This document shows, in pieces, positions 17,410-26,840 of a DNA stretch of 64,000 bases. Source of the stretch: Mesorhizobium sp. AR07 (GTDB lineage: Bacteria; Pseudomonadota; Alphaproteobacteria; Rhizobiales; Rhizobiaceae); the NCBI RefSeq assembly GCF_024746815.1, contig NZ_CP080525.1, positions 2,852,001 through 2,916,000 on the forward strand, read 5' to 3'. A program made the translations under genes and the position numbers. Numbering within the stretch: position 1 is the first letter of the stretch; the number at the start of each line of letters is the position of its first letter. The notes beneath the pieces were generated by a model that was given only the letters and a program-made list of their open reading frames with translations, ran no database searches and was not told where the DNA came from.

Positions 17410-18417
17410 ATGGACGATCTCAAATACGGCGTGCGCGACAAGCGCGGCGACTGGAAGCCGAACGGGCGCATCGAGGCGGTGCCCTTGTGGAACTGGCCGC
17501 CGAGGCTGCCGAAAATCCTGGCGTGGCTGCCTGGCTATATCTGGCCGTGGAATGCCTTTCACATGGCCACCGCGCTGATCTACTGGTTCTATGTCGTCCC
17601 CGGCGTCGAGACGATGAAAACCATAGGCTGGGGCTGGGCGCTGTGGCTCTACGCCGTCAACGCCGCGGCGATCCTCGTCTTCTACGGCATCTTCGAGCTG
17701 CGCTATTACATCAGGCGCGCCCAGGCGACGCGGTTCAAGTACAACCACAAATTCCCCAGCGATGCGCCGTCAGATGTGTTCTGGTTCCAGAGCCAGAACA
17801 TCGACAACTTCCTGCGCTCGTTCTTCATCACGATCCCGCTATGGACGGTGGTCGAAGTCATTTTCCTGTGGTGCTTTGCCAATGGCTACGTGTCGTGGGT
17901 CGGCTGGCAGGATCACCCGGTCTACCTCGCGGCGCTGGTGCTGATCGCGCCGGCCATCCACGAAGTGCATTTCTTCTTCATCCACCGCCTGATTCACTGG
18001 GGGCCGCTCTATCGCTGGATCCACTCGGTCCACCACAATTCGATCAACCCGTCGCCCTGGTCCTCGCTGTCGATGCATCCGGTGGAAGGGTTCCTCTATC
18101 ACGCTGTCGCCTTCTGGCACCTTGTCATCCCATCCAATCCGATCGTCGCGCTGTTCCAGCTGCATGTCGCCGGCTTCGGCGCCGTCAATGGTCATCTCGG
18201 CTTCGACAGACTGGAAGTGACCGAGGACACGGCTGTCGATAGCCACGCCTACGCGCATTACCTGCACCACAAATATTTCGAGGTGAACTATGGCGGCGAC
18301 GGGCTGATCCCGCTCGATCGGTGGTTCGGCACCTGGCACGACGGCACCAGGGAGGGCGACGCCATGATGGACGCCCGATTCCAGAAGAAGAGGGAACGCG
18401 TGAACGCCAGGGCTTGA
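17410..18417 (+). CDS. Sterol desaturase / fatty acid hydroxylase superfamily protein
   Basis: A 335-residue integral membrane di-iron enzyme of the fatty acid hydroxylase superfamily. Hydrophobic segments precede the three histidine clusters that bind iron: HEVHFFFIHRLIH near residue 184, HSVHHNS near 207 and HAYAHYLHHKYF near 280. The start follows GTGGAGGATCCGGG, a strong ribosome site. It lies 103 bp before the sugar binding-protein gene on the same strand, so it may share the importer's transcript. A hydroxylase between a LacI regulator and a sugar importer is unusual. Substrate unknown; a membrane lipid is the family expectation. Confidence 0.88.
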   Translation: MDDLKYGVRDKRGDWKPNGRIEAVPLWNWPPRLPKILAWLPGYIWPWNAFHMATALIYWFYVVPGVETMKTIGWGWALWLYAVNAAAILVFYGIFELRYYIRRAQATRFKYNHKFPSDAPSDVFWFQSQNIDNFLRSFFITIPLWTVVEVIFLWCFANGYVSWVGWQDHPVYLAALVLIAPAIHEVHFFFIHRLIHWGPLYRWIHSVHHNSINPSPWSSLSMHPVEGFLYHAVAFWHLVIPSNPIVALFQLHVAGFGAVNGHLGFDRLEVTEDTAVDSHAYAHYLHHKYFEVNYGGDGLIPLDRWFGTWHDGTREGDAMMDARFQKKRERVNARA

Positions 18418-18519
18418 GCAGGCGCCCACCCACCACGCGGCGCGCAATCGGGAGAGAGGCGCGCTGAGGTCACCGATTTTCAAAACCCGTCTGAAGACGG
18501 CAAATGGGAGGAGAACGAC

Positions 18520-19617
18520 ATGAAGCGTATCACGAAACTCTTGGCGGCGATCATGCTCGCGGGCGTGGCAGCAGCGTCGGCCACATCGGCAACGGCCGGG
18601 TCGAAAGGGGCAAAGATCTTCGTCATCGGCGGCAAGGCGGACGACCCGTTCTGGTCGAAGGTCAAGAAGGGTGCAGATGACGCCGGCAAGGTCGCCGAAC
18701 TGACCGGCGGCTCGGTGACCTGGCTCGGCCCGCAGAACTACGACAATCTAGGCCCGGACGCGGCCAAGCTCATCCGCACCGCGCTCAGCCAGAACCCGAG
18801 CGCCATCGTCGGCCCCGACTGGGTGCCCGAGGCCATGGACGACGCCTTCAAGGAAGTCGTTGCCGCCGGCGTGCCGCTCATCATCTACAATTCCGGCGGC
18901 ATGGATGCAGCCAAGCGGCTCGGCGCCATGAACTATGTCGGCAATGAAGAATACACGGCGGGTCTCGGTGGCGGCACATATTACGGCAGCCATGGCTCCA
19001 AGAACGTGCTGTGCGTCAACACCTTGCCAGGTGCCACCAACACAGAAGACCGCTGCAAGGGCATTGCCGACGCCATCGGCAAGAGCGGCGGCAAATCAAG
19101 CCAGCTGCCGCTGCCATCCTCCAGTTTCGGCAACCCGACCGCTGTCGCCGAGGCGATCAAGGCCGCCGTGCTGAAGGACAACACCATCGACGGTGTCATC
19201 ACCATCAGCGCCGGCGACGCCAACAGTGCCGCCAACGCCATCAGCCAGGCCAGTGTCGGCGACAAGGTCAAGCTCGCTTCGTTCGACATGGACGAAACCG
19301 GCCTGCAGCGCATCAAGGACGGCACCCAGCTGTTTGCTGTCGATCAGCAGCCCTATCTGCAGGGCTTTCTTGCCGTGTCGCTGCTCAACGGCTTCGTCAA
19401 CTACGGGCTCGACCTGCCGACGAAACCGGTGCTGACCGGACCGGGGATCGTCGACGCCGCCAATGTCGATGCGACCATGGCCGGTGCGCGGCCGGCGCCC
19501 GCTAGGCACCGCGCACCGAGTGTCCGGCCCTCGGAGGGCCGGACATCATCAGCTCCGCGCCGCCGACGAAAGGCCGCGCCAGGCTCCCCATTTTTCAAGC
19601 CAGGGACATTTCGATGA
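18520..19617 (+). CDS. Sugar ABC transporter binding protein with a shifted C-terminus
   Basis: A 365-residue periplasmic binding protein of the ribose/xylose type. The signal peptide ends near SATAG, and the domain opens with [26 protein letters not shown] precedes the start. The fold appears complete up to about residue 322 ([12 protein letters not shown]), after which the sequence turns into a basic, low-complexity tail ([12 protein letters not shown] and onward). In another frame the same DNA reads AAGAR and stops at 19505, a natural family-like end. A one-base deletion near 19485 would explain this. The tail is read through a hairpin at 19521-19545. Confidence 0.85.
   Translation: MKRITKLLAAIMLAGVAAASATSATAGSKGAKIFVIGGKADDPFWSKVKKGADDAGKVAELTGGSVTWLGPQNYDNLGPDAAKLIRTALSQNPSAIVGPDWVPEAMDDAFKEVVAAGVPLIIYNSGGMDAAKRLGAMNYVGNEEYTAGLGGGTYYGSHGSKNVLCVNTLPGATNTEDRCKGIADAIGKSGGKSSQLPLPSSSFGNPTAVAEAIKAAVLKDNTIDGVITISAGDANSAANAISQASVGDKVKLASFDMDETGLQRIKDGTQLFAVDQQPYLQGFLAVSLLNGFVNYGLDLPTKPVLTGPGIVDAANVDATMAGARPAPARHRAPSVRPSEGRTSSAPRRRRKAAPGSPFFKPGTFR
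19521..19545 (+). terminator. Hairpin between binding-protein and permease genes
   Basis: Perfect 11-bp stem TGTCCGGCCCT / AGGGCCGGACA with a 3-base loop (CGG). Such hairpins usually lie in the gap after an importer's binding-protein gene and reduce expression of the permease. Here it falls inside the extended frame, which supports an original stop at 19505. Confidence 0.7.
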
Positions 19618-20681
19618 TATCCCAAGCCCATCACCACCCCGCCGCTGCCGCGACTGCGCCGCCCGTCGCGCGCTCTTCGACGCCCTCGATCGGCAGCCTC
19701 GTGCGCCGCCCAGAGGTCGGCTCGCTGATCGGCATGATCGCCGTGCTGGTCTTCTTCTCGATCTTCGGCGGTGCCAATTTCATGTCGGCCGGCGGCGCCG
19801 CGAGCTGGCTCAACGTCGCCTCGGAACTCGGCATCATCGCGCTCCCGGTCGGGCTGTTGATGATCGCCGGACATCTCGATCTCTCCGTCGGCTCGATGAT
19901 CCCCGCCAGCTCGATGACCATTGCCATCATCTCGGGCCACTACGACCTGCCGATCATCGTCGGCATCCTCGCGGCGCTCGGTCTTGGCCTCGCCGTCGGC
20001 TTCATCAACGGCGTCCTGGTGATCCGCACCAAGGTGCCGTCCTTCGTCGTCACCCTGGCGACGCTGTTCGCACTGGCCGGCCTGACGCTCGGCCTCTCGG
20101 TCATCCTATCCGGCAGCACCAGCGTCGCGCTGAAGAGCGGACCGGCGGCCAAGCTGTTGTTCGGCGACTATCTCGGCGGCAAATTCCAGGTGACCCTGTT
20201 CTGGTGGATCGCCGTCATCCTGATCGTCGGCTTCATCCTGAACTTCTCGCGCTTCGGCAACTGGATCCTGGCCATGGGCGGCGACGCGGTCAGCGCCCGC
20301 AATGCCGGCATCCCGACGGACCGGGTCACCATCGCGCTGTTCATGAGCAGCGGCCTGTGCGCGGCCTTCGTCGGCATGTCGCAGGCCATCCTCTACAACA
20401 GCGCCCAAGTGGCCGCCGGGCAGTCTTTCATCTTCAACTCGATCATCGCGGTGGTCATCGGCGGCGTACTGCTCACCGGCGGCTACGGTTCGGTGGTCGG
20501 CATCGTGCTGGGCACGCTGACCTTCTCCATCGTCAACCAAGGCATCTTCTACACCGGCTTCGACGCCAACTGGGCGAGCCTGATCATCGGCGTCCTGCTG
20601 CTCGCCGCCGTGCTGATGAACAACACCTTCCGCACCATGGCGTTGACCTACGCGCCACGCAGCAAATCGAGGGCCCGCTGA
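19614..20681 (+). CDS. Sugar ABC transporter permease (RbsC/XylH-like)
   Basis: A 355-residue inner-membrane permease of the ribose-type ABC family with 8-10 hydrophobic segments. Recognisable family stretches are [18 protein letters not shown] and [19 protein letters not shown] ribosome site (AGGGA) lies 7 bases upstream. The start overlaps the extended stop of the binding-protein gene by ATGA, and its own stop overlaps the next start by one base. The permease looks intact although both partners are damaged. Confidence 0.92.
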   Translation: MISQAHHHPAAAATAPPVARSSTPSIGSLVRRPEVGSLIGMIAVLVFFSIFGGANFMSAGGAASWLNVASELGIIALPVGLLMIAGHLDLSVGSMIPASSMTIAIISGHYDLPIIVGILAALGLGLAVGFINGVLVIRTKVPSFVVTLATLFALAGLTLGLSVILSGSTSVALKSGPAAKLLFGDYLGGKFQVTLFWWIAVILIVGFILNFSRFGNWILAMGGDAVSARNAGIPTDRVTIALFMSSGLCAAFVGMSQAILYNSAQVAAGQSFIFNSIIAVVIGGVLLTGGYGSVVGIVLGTLTFSIVNQGIFYTGFDANWASLIIGVLLLAAVLMNNTFRTMALTYAPRSKSRAR

Positions 20682-21076
20682 TGAACACGCCCCTGCTCAG
20701 ACTGGCCGGAATCAACAAGTCGTTCGGACCGATCGACGTGCTCCATGACATTTCACTGGAGGTCAACAGAGGCGAGGTGCTGTGCCTGCTCGGCGACAAT
20801 GGCGCCGGCAAGTCGACGCTGATCAAGATCCTCTCCGGCGTCCACAAACCGACTTCGGGCACAATGGAAATGGACGGCAAACCAGTCGAATTCGGCAGCC
20901 CGCGCGACGCCAGCGACCATGGCATCGCCACGGTCCACCAGTTCGGCGGGACGTTCCCGCTGATGAGCATCGGACGCTCCTTCTTCGTCGGCGCCGAGCC
21001 GACACGACGCTGGGGGCCGCTCACCATCTACGACCGCAAGCGGACGAGCAGCTTTCTGCTTTCAAGGTCGCCCTAG
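20681..21076 (+). pseudogene. Sugar ABC transporter ATPase, truncated
   Basis: A 131-codon frame that begins as a normal sugar-importer ATPase: [20 protein letters not shown], then Walker [10 protein letters not shown] near residue 40 and the Q-loop region [19 protein letters not shown]. After residue ~120 (IYDRK) it turns into unrelated residues and stops. The ABC signature, Walker B and switch His are all missing, and no other frame nearby supplies them. It cannot hydrolyse ATP as it stands, so the importer needs another ATPase or is non-functional. A deletion between here and the cardiolipin synthase gene is the likely cause. Confidence 0.85.
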
Positions 21077-21168
21077 GTCTCTAGCGACTTGCCTGCGAGA
21101 CACGCGGTCGGCTCGCGGCATCATCGGCTGCATTGCCTTCTGCAACCACTCGCTGGATAGTCCCGGCA

Positions 21169-22632
21169 ATGTTCGAGACCCTAGCGACTCACTGGCCCCA
21201 TATCCTTGCGATCATCTCGGTGGTGATGGCTACCGTTGGCATCATCCACGCCGTCATGACCAAGGAAGATGTCCGCGCGGCCACCGGCTGGGTCGGCGTC
21301 ATGGTGCTGTCGCCGATCCTGGGCGTGCTGATCTATGCCGTCGCCGGCATAAACCGCATCCGTCGCGCCACGATCAGCGCGCAGCGTCCGCTTGCCGGCG
21401 GCGCGGTGTCCGCCAAGCATGAGCGCGATGTCGCCACCGAAGAGGCCCTGATCGTCGAGCGATACGGGCAGCGATTCACCGGGCTGCGGATACTGGGCGA
21501 CAGGGTGGCGCGGCGCGCGCTCAACCCGGGAAACGCAATCGCGGTGCTGGAGACGGGCGACGAGGCCTATGCCGCCATGTGCGCGGCGATCGATGGCGCC
21601 GAGCGCAGCGTCCTGCTCGAGACCTACATCTTCGACAATGACGCCGTCGGCCTGGTCTTCGTCGACTCGCTGGCCAACGCCGTCCGGCGCGGCGTCAGCG
21701 TTCGCGTGCTGATCGATGCCGTCGGCGCCCGTTACTCCGTCCCCAGCATCCTCGGTCATCTGCGCAGTGCCGACATTCCGGCCGACGTCTTCAACGGCAA
21801 CATCATCATGGGCATGCGCCTGCCCTATGCCAATCTCAGGACCCACAGGAAGATCCTGGTTGTCGACGGCACGGTCGCCTTCACCGGCGGCATGAACATC
21901 CGCAAGGGCTTCTCGGCCGAATTTGCCGGCTCCAACAGCGCCAGGGACACGCATTTCCGGGTGACCGGTCCGGTTGTCGCCGACCTGTTTTCGGTCGCCG
22001 CCGAGGACTGGCGCTTCGCCACCAACGAGGCCCTGAAGGACGATGCCTGGCGAATTGCGCCGCTGTCGCCGGCGCCTGGCCTGCCGATGCTGGTGCGGGC
22101 CGTCGCGTCCGGCCCCGATGCCAGCATCGAGACCAACCACAAGCTGCTGATCGGTGCATTTTCCGTTGCCCGCAAATCGATCCGCCTGATGTCGCCCTAT
22201 TTCCTGCCGGACCGCGAACTGATCAGCGCGTTGATCACCGCGGGCAGACGCGGCGTCGAGATCGACATCGTGGTGCCGGCGGTGAACAACCTCTTCCTCG
22301 TCGACCACGCGATGACCGCGCAGTTCGACCAGGTTCTCAAGCACTATTGCCGCGTCTGGCGCACCGGGGGCCTCTTCGACCACTCGAAGCTGCTTTCGAT
22401 CGACGGCGTGTGGGCCTATGTCGGCTCGTCCAATCTAGATGCCCGGTCGCTGCGGCTGAATTTCGAGATCGACCTTGAGATCCTCGACGCCGGCTTTGCC
22501 AGCGAGATCGAGGCGCGGATCGGATCGGCGATCGACTCCGCCGTGCCGGTGACGCTCGACGCCTTGCGAGCCCGGCCATTCCTTATCAGGCTGTTCGACC
22601 GGGTATTGTGGCTCGGTTCGCCCTATCTCTAA
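21169..22632 (+). CDS. cls: Cardiolipin synthase (phospholipase D family)
   Basis: A 487-residue membrane enzyme. Two N-terminal hydrophobic segments (ILAIISVVMATVGIIHAV and TGWVGVMVLSPILGVLIYA) are followed by two phospholipase D HKD motifs: THRKILVVDG near residue 225 and DHSKLLSIDG near 404, each with the downstream GG/GS-N element (TGGMN, VGSSN). This is the pattern of bacterial cardiolipin synthase, which joins two phosphatidylglycerols. An in-frame start at 21133 is possible, but 21169 gives the usual N-terminus. It starts just after the truncated ATPase and is followed by an EEP-family gene. Confidence 0.9.
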   Translation: MFETLATHWPHILAIISVVMATVGIIHAVMTKEDVRAATGWVGVMVLSPILGVLIYAVAGINRIRRATISAQRPLAGGAVSAKHERDVATEEALIVERYGQRFTGLRILGDRVARRALNPGNAIAVLETGDEAYAAMCAAIDGAERSVLLETYIFDNDAVGLVFVDSLANAVRRGVSVRVLIDAVGARYSVPSILGHLRSADIPADVFNGNIIMGMRLPYANLRTHRKILVVDGTVAFTGGMNIRKGFSAEFAGSNSARDTHFRVTGPVVADLFSVAAEDWRFATNEALKDDAWRIAPLSPAPGLPMLVRAVASGPDASIETNHKLLIGAFSVARKSIRLMSPYFLPDRELISALITAGRRGVEIDIVVPAVNNLFLVDHAMTAQFDQVLKHYCRVWRTGGLFDHSKLLSIDGVWAYVGSSNLDARSLRLNFEIDLEILDAGFASEIEARIGSAIDSAVPVTLDALRARPFLIRLFDRVLWLGSPYL

Positions 22633-22733
22633 TGCATGTCGCCCAAAAGTGGCCCCGGTTTTGGGACAACGACATGCATAAAAGCAAAGACCTAAAGCGC
22701 GCCGCTCGAATCCGTTCAAACGCGACGCGCTTT
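22632..22733. repeat. Intergenic palindromic repeat R2, copy a
   Basis: Outer inverted repeat ATGCATGTCG / CGACATGCAT (22632-22641 / 22670-22679) encloses CCCAAAA / TTTTGGG. A second hairpin, AAAGCGCG / CGCGCTTT (22694-22701 / 22726-22733), follows. It lies directly after the cardiolipin synthase stop. A diverged copy is at 57978-58040. Confidence 0.85.
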
Positions 22734-22815
22734 GGAAAGGTTCGCTCGTTGTAAAGTGCGCCTGTCATGGAACATACGCCGACGGCGCCTATTTTGACTG
22801 TATCCAGGTTCTGAA

Positions 22816-23646
22816 TTGAAGCCAGCGAGGACGAACAGCACCGATATGCAGAGATCTGGACGCAGCCTCCCGGCAAACATGCTTCTCTCCATTCGCGACC
22901 GGAGGATGCAGAAGGCAAACGCCGCTGCGCCCAAGCGGATGGGCGCCACCGGGACGCTGGTTGCCTCCTACAACGTCCACAAATGCATCGGCATCGACAG
23001 GAAGTTCGATCCCGAGCGGACCAGTCGCGTCATCCGCGAAATCGACCCTGACGTCATTGCGCTGCAGGAAGCCGACAACCGCTTCGGCGACCGCGACGGG
23101 CTTCTCGACCTGTCGCGCCTTGAACTGGAAACCGGCCTGGTGCCGGTGCCGATCTCAGCCAACGGCAAGGGGCACGGCTGGCACGGCAATGTCCTGCTGT
23201 TCAAGAAGGGCGTCGTCCGCGACGTGCATCAGATCAGGTTGCCGGGGCTGGAGCCGCGCGGCGCCGTGGTGGCGGAGATCGATCTCGACGGAAACCGGAC
23301 GCTTCGCGTCATCGCGGCCCATCTCGGTCTGCTGCGCCGCTCCCGCTCGCAGCAGGCGCGTGTCGTGCTCGATATCATGAACAGCCCCGACGCCAAGCCG
23401 ACGCTGCTGCTCGGCGATCTGAACGAATGGCGGCTCGGCAACCGTTCGGCGCTCAACACGCTGCATGTGACATTTGGCCCTTTGCCGCCGGCCGTCCCCA
23501 CCTTCCCGTCGAACCTGCCGCTGCTGGCGCTCGACCGCATCATGGCCAATCGGCACGGAATGATTTCGGCCGTGGAGGCGCATGACACGCCGCTCTCGCG
23601 GGTGGCCTCGGACCATCTGCCGTTGACGGCCTTTGTTCGCTTTTAG
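22816..23646 (+). CDS. Endonuclease/exonuclease/phosphatase (EEP) family protein
   Basis: A protein of up to 276 residues with the EEP fold. Visible motifs are ASYNVHKCIG (Asn), VIALQEADNRFG (metal-binding Glu), AAHLGLLRRSRSQQ, LLLGDLNEW (Asp-x-Asn) and ASDHLPL (catalytic Asp-His). The core begins near residue 46, so one of the internal ATG codons (22846, 22879, 22906, 22939) may be the true start. No signal peptide is evident. It follows cls on the same strand after a 180-bp gap filled by a palindromic repeat; a joint role in phospholipid turnover is plausible but unproven. Confidence 0.88.
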   Translation: MKPARTNSTDMQRSGRSLPANMLLSIRDRRMQKANAAAPKRMGATGTLVASYNVHKCIGIDRKFDPERTSRVIREIDPDVIALQEADNRFGDRDGLLDLSRLELETGLVPVPISANGKGHGWHGNVLLFKKGVVRDVHQIRLPGLEPRGAVVAEIDLDGNRTLRVIAAHLGLLRRSRSQQARVVLDIMNSPDAKPTLLLGDLNEWRLGNRSALNTLHVTFGPLPPAVPTFPSNLPLLALDRIMANRHGMISAVEAHDTPLSRVASDHLPLTAFVRF

Positions 23647-23771
23647 GGCCATTGTCCCGGCCGCTGATGACCAGACCGGCGTGCACGGCTGAGGAAAAGC
23701 TTACAAATTGGTATGGGAACGCTAAGTCTTCCTGCGAGTTGATACGCATTAAAACCGCAGGAGGACGAGAC

Positions 23772-24197
23772 GTGAAGAAACTATTTCTGGCTTCCATGAT
23801 GGCGTTGGCCGCGACAACCGCAGTCATCGCGCCAACGCAAGCCGCAAGCTTGATTATCCAGTCCGACGACAACAGCCAGTATGCACCGGACGATCAGTCC
23901 GACAATGGCCAAGTCATCATTCGCCGCCATCGTGACCGAAATAACAATGACAACCAATATGGTCAGGATCAGAACGGCGGCATGCAGTTAGGCGATAACC
24001 AGGGTAGCGACTATCGCCGCCACCACAGGCACAATTACGACAACCAGTATGGTAACGACCAGAACAGCATTCAGTTCGGTGATAACCAGGGCGGCGACTA
24101 TCGCCGCCACCACCGGCATCACCGCTGCCACACCGAACTGGTCTCGCACTGGCGCCACCATCACAAGGTGATCGAGCAGGTCCGCGTCTGCGGCTGA
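23772..24197 (+). CDS. Small secreted His/Asn/Asp-rich repeat protein
   Basis: A 141-residue protein starting at GTG behind GGAGGACGAGAC, with a clear signal peptide (KKLFLASMMALAATTAVI, cleavage near TQAA). The mature part is dominated by two tandem copies of a ~28-residue unit (DNQYGQDQN...GDNQG...DYRRHHRH and DNQYGNDQN...GDNQG...DYRRHHRH). It ends in HHRCHTELVSHWRHHHK and one further Cys. The His clusters suggest metal binding, and the composition suggests an unstructured periplasmic protein; both are inference. No known family. Followed by a strong terminator, so it is probably monocistronic. Confidence 0.82.
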   Translation: MKKLFLASMMALAATTAVIAPTQAASLIIQSDDNSQYAPDDQSDNGQVIIRRHRDRNNNDNQYGQDQNGGMQLGDNQGSDYRRHHRHNYDNQYGNDQNSIQFGDNQGGDYRRHHRHHRCHTELVSHWRHHHKVIEQVRVCG

Positions 24198-24208
24198 TCC
24201 CGCTTGCA

Positions 24209-24238
24209 AAACCCGGCCGGCGCAAGCCGGCCGGGTTT
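24209..24238. terminator. Strong bidirectional-looking terminator
   Basis: Perfect 13-bp stem AAACCCGGCCGGC / GCCGGCCGGGTTT with a 4-base loop (GCAA), flanked by A and T residues. It lies 11 bases after the His/Asn-rich protein gene and 22 bases before the end of the convergent glutamine synthetase-like gene, so it can serve both strands. Confidence 0.85.
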
Positions 24239-24260
24239 CGTTTGCGTCATCAACCGATAA

Positions 24261-25655
24261 TCAACTGACGAAATAGCGCTGCCACTCGAAATCGGTGATG
24301 TGCGAGGCCTGCCAGGCGTCGAAGGCTGCCTGTTCGGCCCGCCGGCTCTCTGCGTAATTGTCGCGGAACGCCTCGCCGAAGGCATCGGCGCAGAAGTCGG
24401 ATACAGCGAACGCCTCGATCGAGGCATTGAGCGTGCGCGGCAGTTTCGGCTTGTCGAGATTGGCGAGGTTCGATGTCACCGGCGCTTCGAGTGGCAGGTC
24501 CTTCTCGATGCCCTCGCAGCCCGCCGCCAGGATCGCCGCGATCGACAGATAGGGATTGATGTCGGCTCCCGGTGCGCGATGCTCCAGCCGGCAGGCGCCG
24601 TCATTGGGCGTGGTGATGGCGCGGATCGGCGCGGTGCGGTTCTCGAAACCCCAGGCGACGTCTTCCGGCGACCACGCGCCCCGGTCGAAGCGGCGGTAGG
24701 AATTGACCGTCGGCCGAAACAAAAGGTGTGTTTCCTGCATCCGGTTGAGCACACCGGCGAGGAATTTCTCGGCGACCGGCGTCAGCCGGTTCGGACCGGC
24801 GGCGAAGGCCGGCTTGCCGTCGCGCCACAGGCTGACATGGTGATGCGCGCCACAGGCGCTTTCCTTGCCCGGCGGCTGGAAGCGCGTCATGAAGGTGGCG
24901 ACCAGGCCGCGCTCGGCGCACAATTCGCGCAGGTGCAGCTTGGCCCGCATGGCGTCGTCGGCTGCCTGCAGCGCCGACTTCGGCGTCAGGGCATATTCGT
25001 ACATGCCATAGCCATATTCGGTGACCAGCGAGGCGACGCCGATGCCGATGCTCTTCATGCGGGTGATGAACTCGGCGGCGAAATCCTGATAGTCGCCGCT
25101 GCGCACCAGATCGTAGTTGATCAGCGAATGGCCCCACGGCTTCAGCTCGCGGTAGCGGCCGGCGCGCATCAAATCGTGGTCGGCGTGGAAGATGCCGAAC
25201 TCGTATTCGAGCGCGAACATCGGCTCATAGCCGAGCGCCCTGGCGCGGTCCTCGACACGGGCCAGCACGCCGCGCGGGTCGAACGGGCAGACCGCACCGT
25301 CGAGCATGTAGGAGCGCGTGATGCCGGAGGCGAATTTCGGCTTCCAGCCATGCTGGACCACCGTCGCCGGATCGATGATCCCCTTGATGTTGGGAAAGCC
25401 GTTCTCCTCATTGGCGCTGGGCGAAGCGAAGGCGACATCGCCCAGCGGCTGGCCGTCACCATGGGTGACGCAGTAGAGAATGGCGTTGATCGATTCGCCA
25501 TGGGTCGACAGTTTCAGCGGCGCGATCTTGGAGCGGAAAGCGCCTGACGTGTCGACCGTATGCACCTCGATGAATTCGACGCCGCGCTTTGCCAGTTCGC
25601 TCTGCAACGCCTCGAGCTTCGGCGCATAATGCGCGGCCTTGTCCTCAAATTCCAC
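24261..25655 (-). CDS. Glutamine synthetase-like ligase (gamma-glutamylamide synthetase type)
   Basis: A 464-residue protein of the glutamine synthetase family. The start at 25655 (GTG) is chosen because GGTGGAGG lies 7 bases upstream and the protein begins VEFEDKAAHY. The longer frame runs back into repeat R1. Catalytic-domain stretches are ALEYEFGIFHA, CGAHHHVSLW and RLEHRAPGADINPYLSIAA. Its place behind a liv-type importer and its context with an XRE-cupin regulator, aldehyde dehydrogenase and amidohydrolase suggest it glutamylates an amine, as PuuA and IpuC do, rather than ammonia. Confidence 0.87.
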   Translation of the reverse strand: MEFEDKAAHYAPKLEALQSELAKRGVEFIEVHTVDTSGAFRSKIAPLKLSTHGESINAILYCVTHGDGQPLGDVAFASPSANEENGFPNIKGIIDPATVVQHGWKPKFASGITRSYMLDGAVCPFDPRGVLARVEDRARALGYEPMFALEYEFGIFHADHDLMRAGRYRELKPWGHSLINYDLVRSGDYQDFAAEFITRMKSIGIGVASLVTEYGYGMYEYALTPKSALQAADDAMRAKLHLRELCAERGLVATFMTRFQPPGKESACGAHHHVSLWRDGKPAFAAGPNRLTPVAEKFLAGVLNRMQETHLLFRPTVNSYRRFDRGAWSPEDVAWGFENRTAPIRAITTPNDGACRLEHRAPGADINPYLSIAAILAAGCEGIEKDLPLEAPVTSNLANLDKPKLPRTLNASIEAFAVSDFCADAFGEAFRDNYAESRRAEQAAFDAWQASHITDFEWQRYFVS

Positions 25656-25679
25656 GTTCAAACCTCCACCAGGAAAACT

Positions 25680-25750
25680 CGGAGCAATTCCAGGAAAAGT
25701 GTGAAACGGTTTTCCGTCCGGAATTGCGTTAGAAGATAGAGATAGACGCA
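25680..25750. repeat. Intergenic palindromic repeat R1, copy b
   Basis: Shares AGCAATTCCAGGAAAAGTGT and the following GAAACGGTTT with the copy at 6784-6912. Here the centre is the short form TTCCGTCCGGAA. The two arms AGCAATTCC / GGAATTGC can pair. It fills the 98-bp gap between the LivM-like permease and the glutamine synthetase-like gene. Confidence 0.8.
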
Positions 25751-25753
25751 GCA

Positions 25754-26839
25754 CTATTTCGCGCTGCGCCTGAAAAATCGCGACAACAGTTCATCGAGCT
25801 CATGGCGGCCGCTGATGCCACTTGGCCGGAAGGCCATGCAGAGCACGATGACGACCCCGAGCGCGACGCCCGACAGGCCGAGCAGTTGCGGCAGCTGGAT
25901 GCCGGCGACCGTCACGCCGGATTCGATGCTGCGGATGAGTTCGAGCCCGACCGAAAGCACGATCACGCCGGTCACAGCACCTGTCACCGTCGCCATGCCG
26001 CCCAGGATCAGCATCGCCAGCGTGTTGAAAATCATCTGGAAGTAGAACAGCTTGGGGCTGATCGTGCCGGCGAAATAGGCGTAGAGAACGCCGGCCAGGC
26101 CGCAGATCAGCGCCGACAGCACCCATGACATCAGCCGCAGGCGCCGGGCATCGATGCCGAGCGCGGCGGCGGCTTGCGGGCTTTGCGCGCTGGCCCTGAG
26201 CTGCAGGCCCCAGCGGCTGTCCTTGAACAGGCGCGCCAGCACGATCACCACCACCGAAAACACCATCATCCAGGGAAGGCCGACCACTTTCGGGATGCCG
26301 AAGAAAGCCTGATTGCCCTTGAACAGGTCGGTCCAGTTGAGAAACACCGAATGGACGATGATCAGCAGCGCCAGGCTGACGATGGTCGCGGCGACGCCCG
26401 ACAGGCGGCTGATGACCTTGCCGCTGACGGCAGCGACGATGCCGACCGCGATGAGCGCGATGAGCGCCGACGACACCGGATCGAACTCCAGCGTGGCGAA
26501 GCCGAACGGCGCATTGGGGATCGACAGCTTCTTCATCGCCAGCGGCGTCGACAGGATGGCGACGCCATAGGCGCCGAGGCCGACGAAGGCGCTGTGGCCG
26601 AGATTGGCGATGTTGCTGTTGCCCATGAACACCTGCAGGCCGACAACGACGATCAGGTTCACAAAGGCGCCGAGTGCCAGATAGGTGTAATAGGTCGGCG
26701 CGAAATTGAGGATCAGCAGCCCGACCACCAGCACCGGCAGCGACGTCACCAACCCGCCGATCAGCGAGCGCGTCAGCGCACCTCCTGGCCGCGTAACGGT
26801 TGCAACGGGGGGCGCTGCGTTTTCAACGGCTTGCGACAC
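25754..26839 (-). CDS. livM: Branched-chain-type ABC transporter permease LivM
   Basis: A 361-residue inner-membrane permease of the LivM family with about 8-10 hydrophobic segments and the family stretch GAYGVAILSTPLAM. The GTG start at 26839 lies one base past the livH stop, with AAGGAG 8 bases upstream. The frame continues higher but would overlap livH. It forms the channel with LivH; the imported compound is probably the substrate of the linked catabolic genes, not necessarily an amino acid. Confidence 0.9.
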   Translation of the reverse strand: MSQAVENAAPPVATVTRPGGALTRSLIGGLVTSLPVLVVGLLILNFAPTYYTYLALGAFVNLIVVVGLQVFMGNSNIANLGHSAFVGLGAYGVAILSTPLAMKKLSIPNAPFGFATLEFDPVSSALIALIAVGIVAAVSGKVISRLSGVAATIVSLALLIIVHSVFLNWTDLFKGNQAFFGIPKVVGLPWMMVFSVVVIVLARLFKDSRWGLQLRASAQSPQAAAALGIDARRLRLMSWVLSALICGLAGVLYAYFAGTISPKLFYFQMIFNTLAMLILGGMATVTGAVTGVIVLSVGLELIRSIESGVTVAGIQLPQLLGLSGVALGVVIVLCMAFRPSGISGRHELDELLSRFFRRSAK

Positions 26840-26840
26840 C

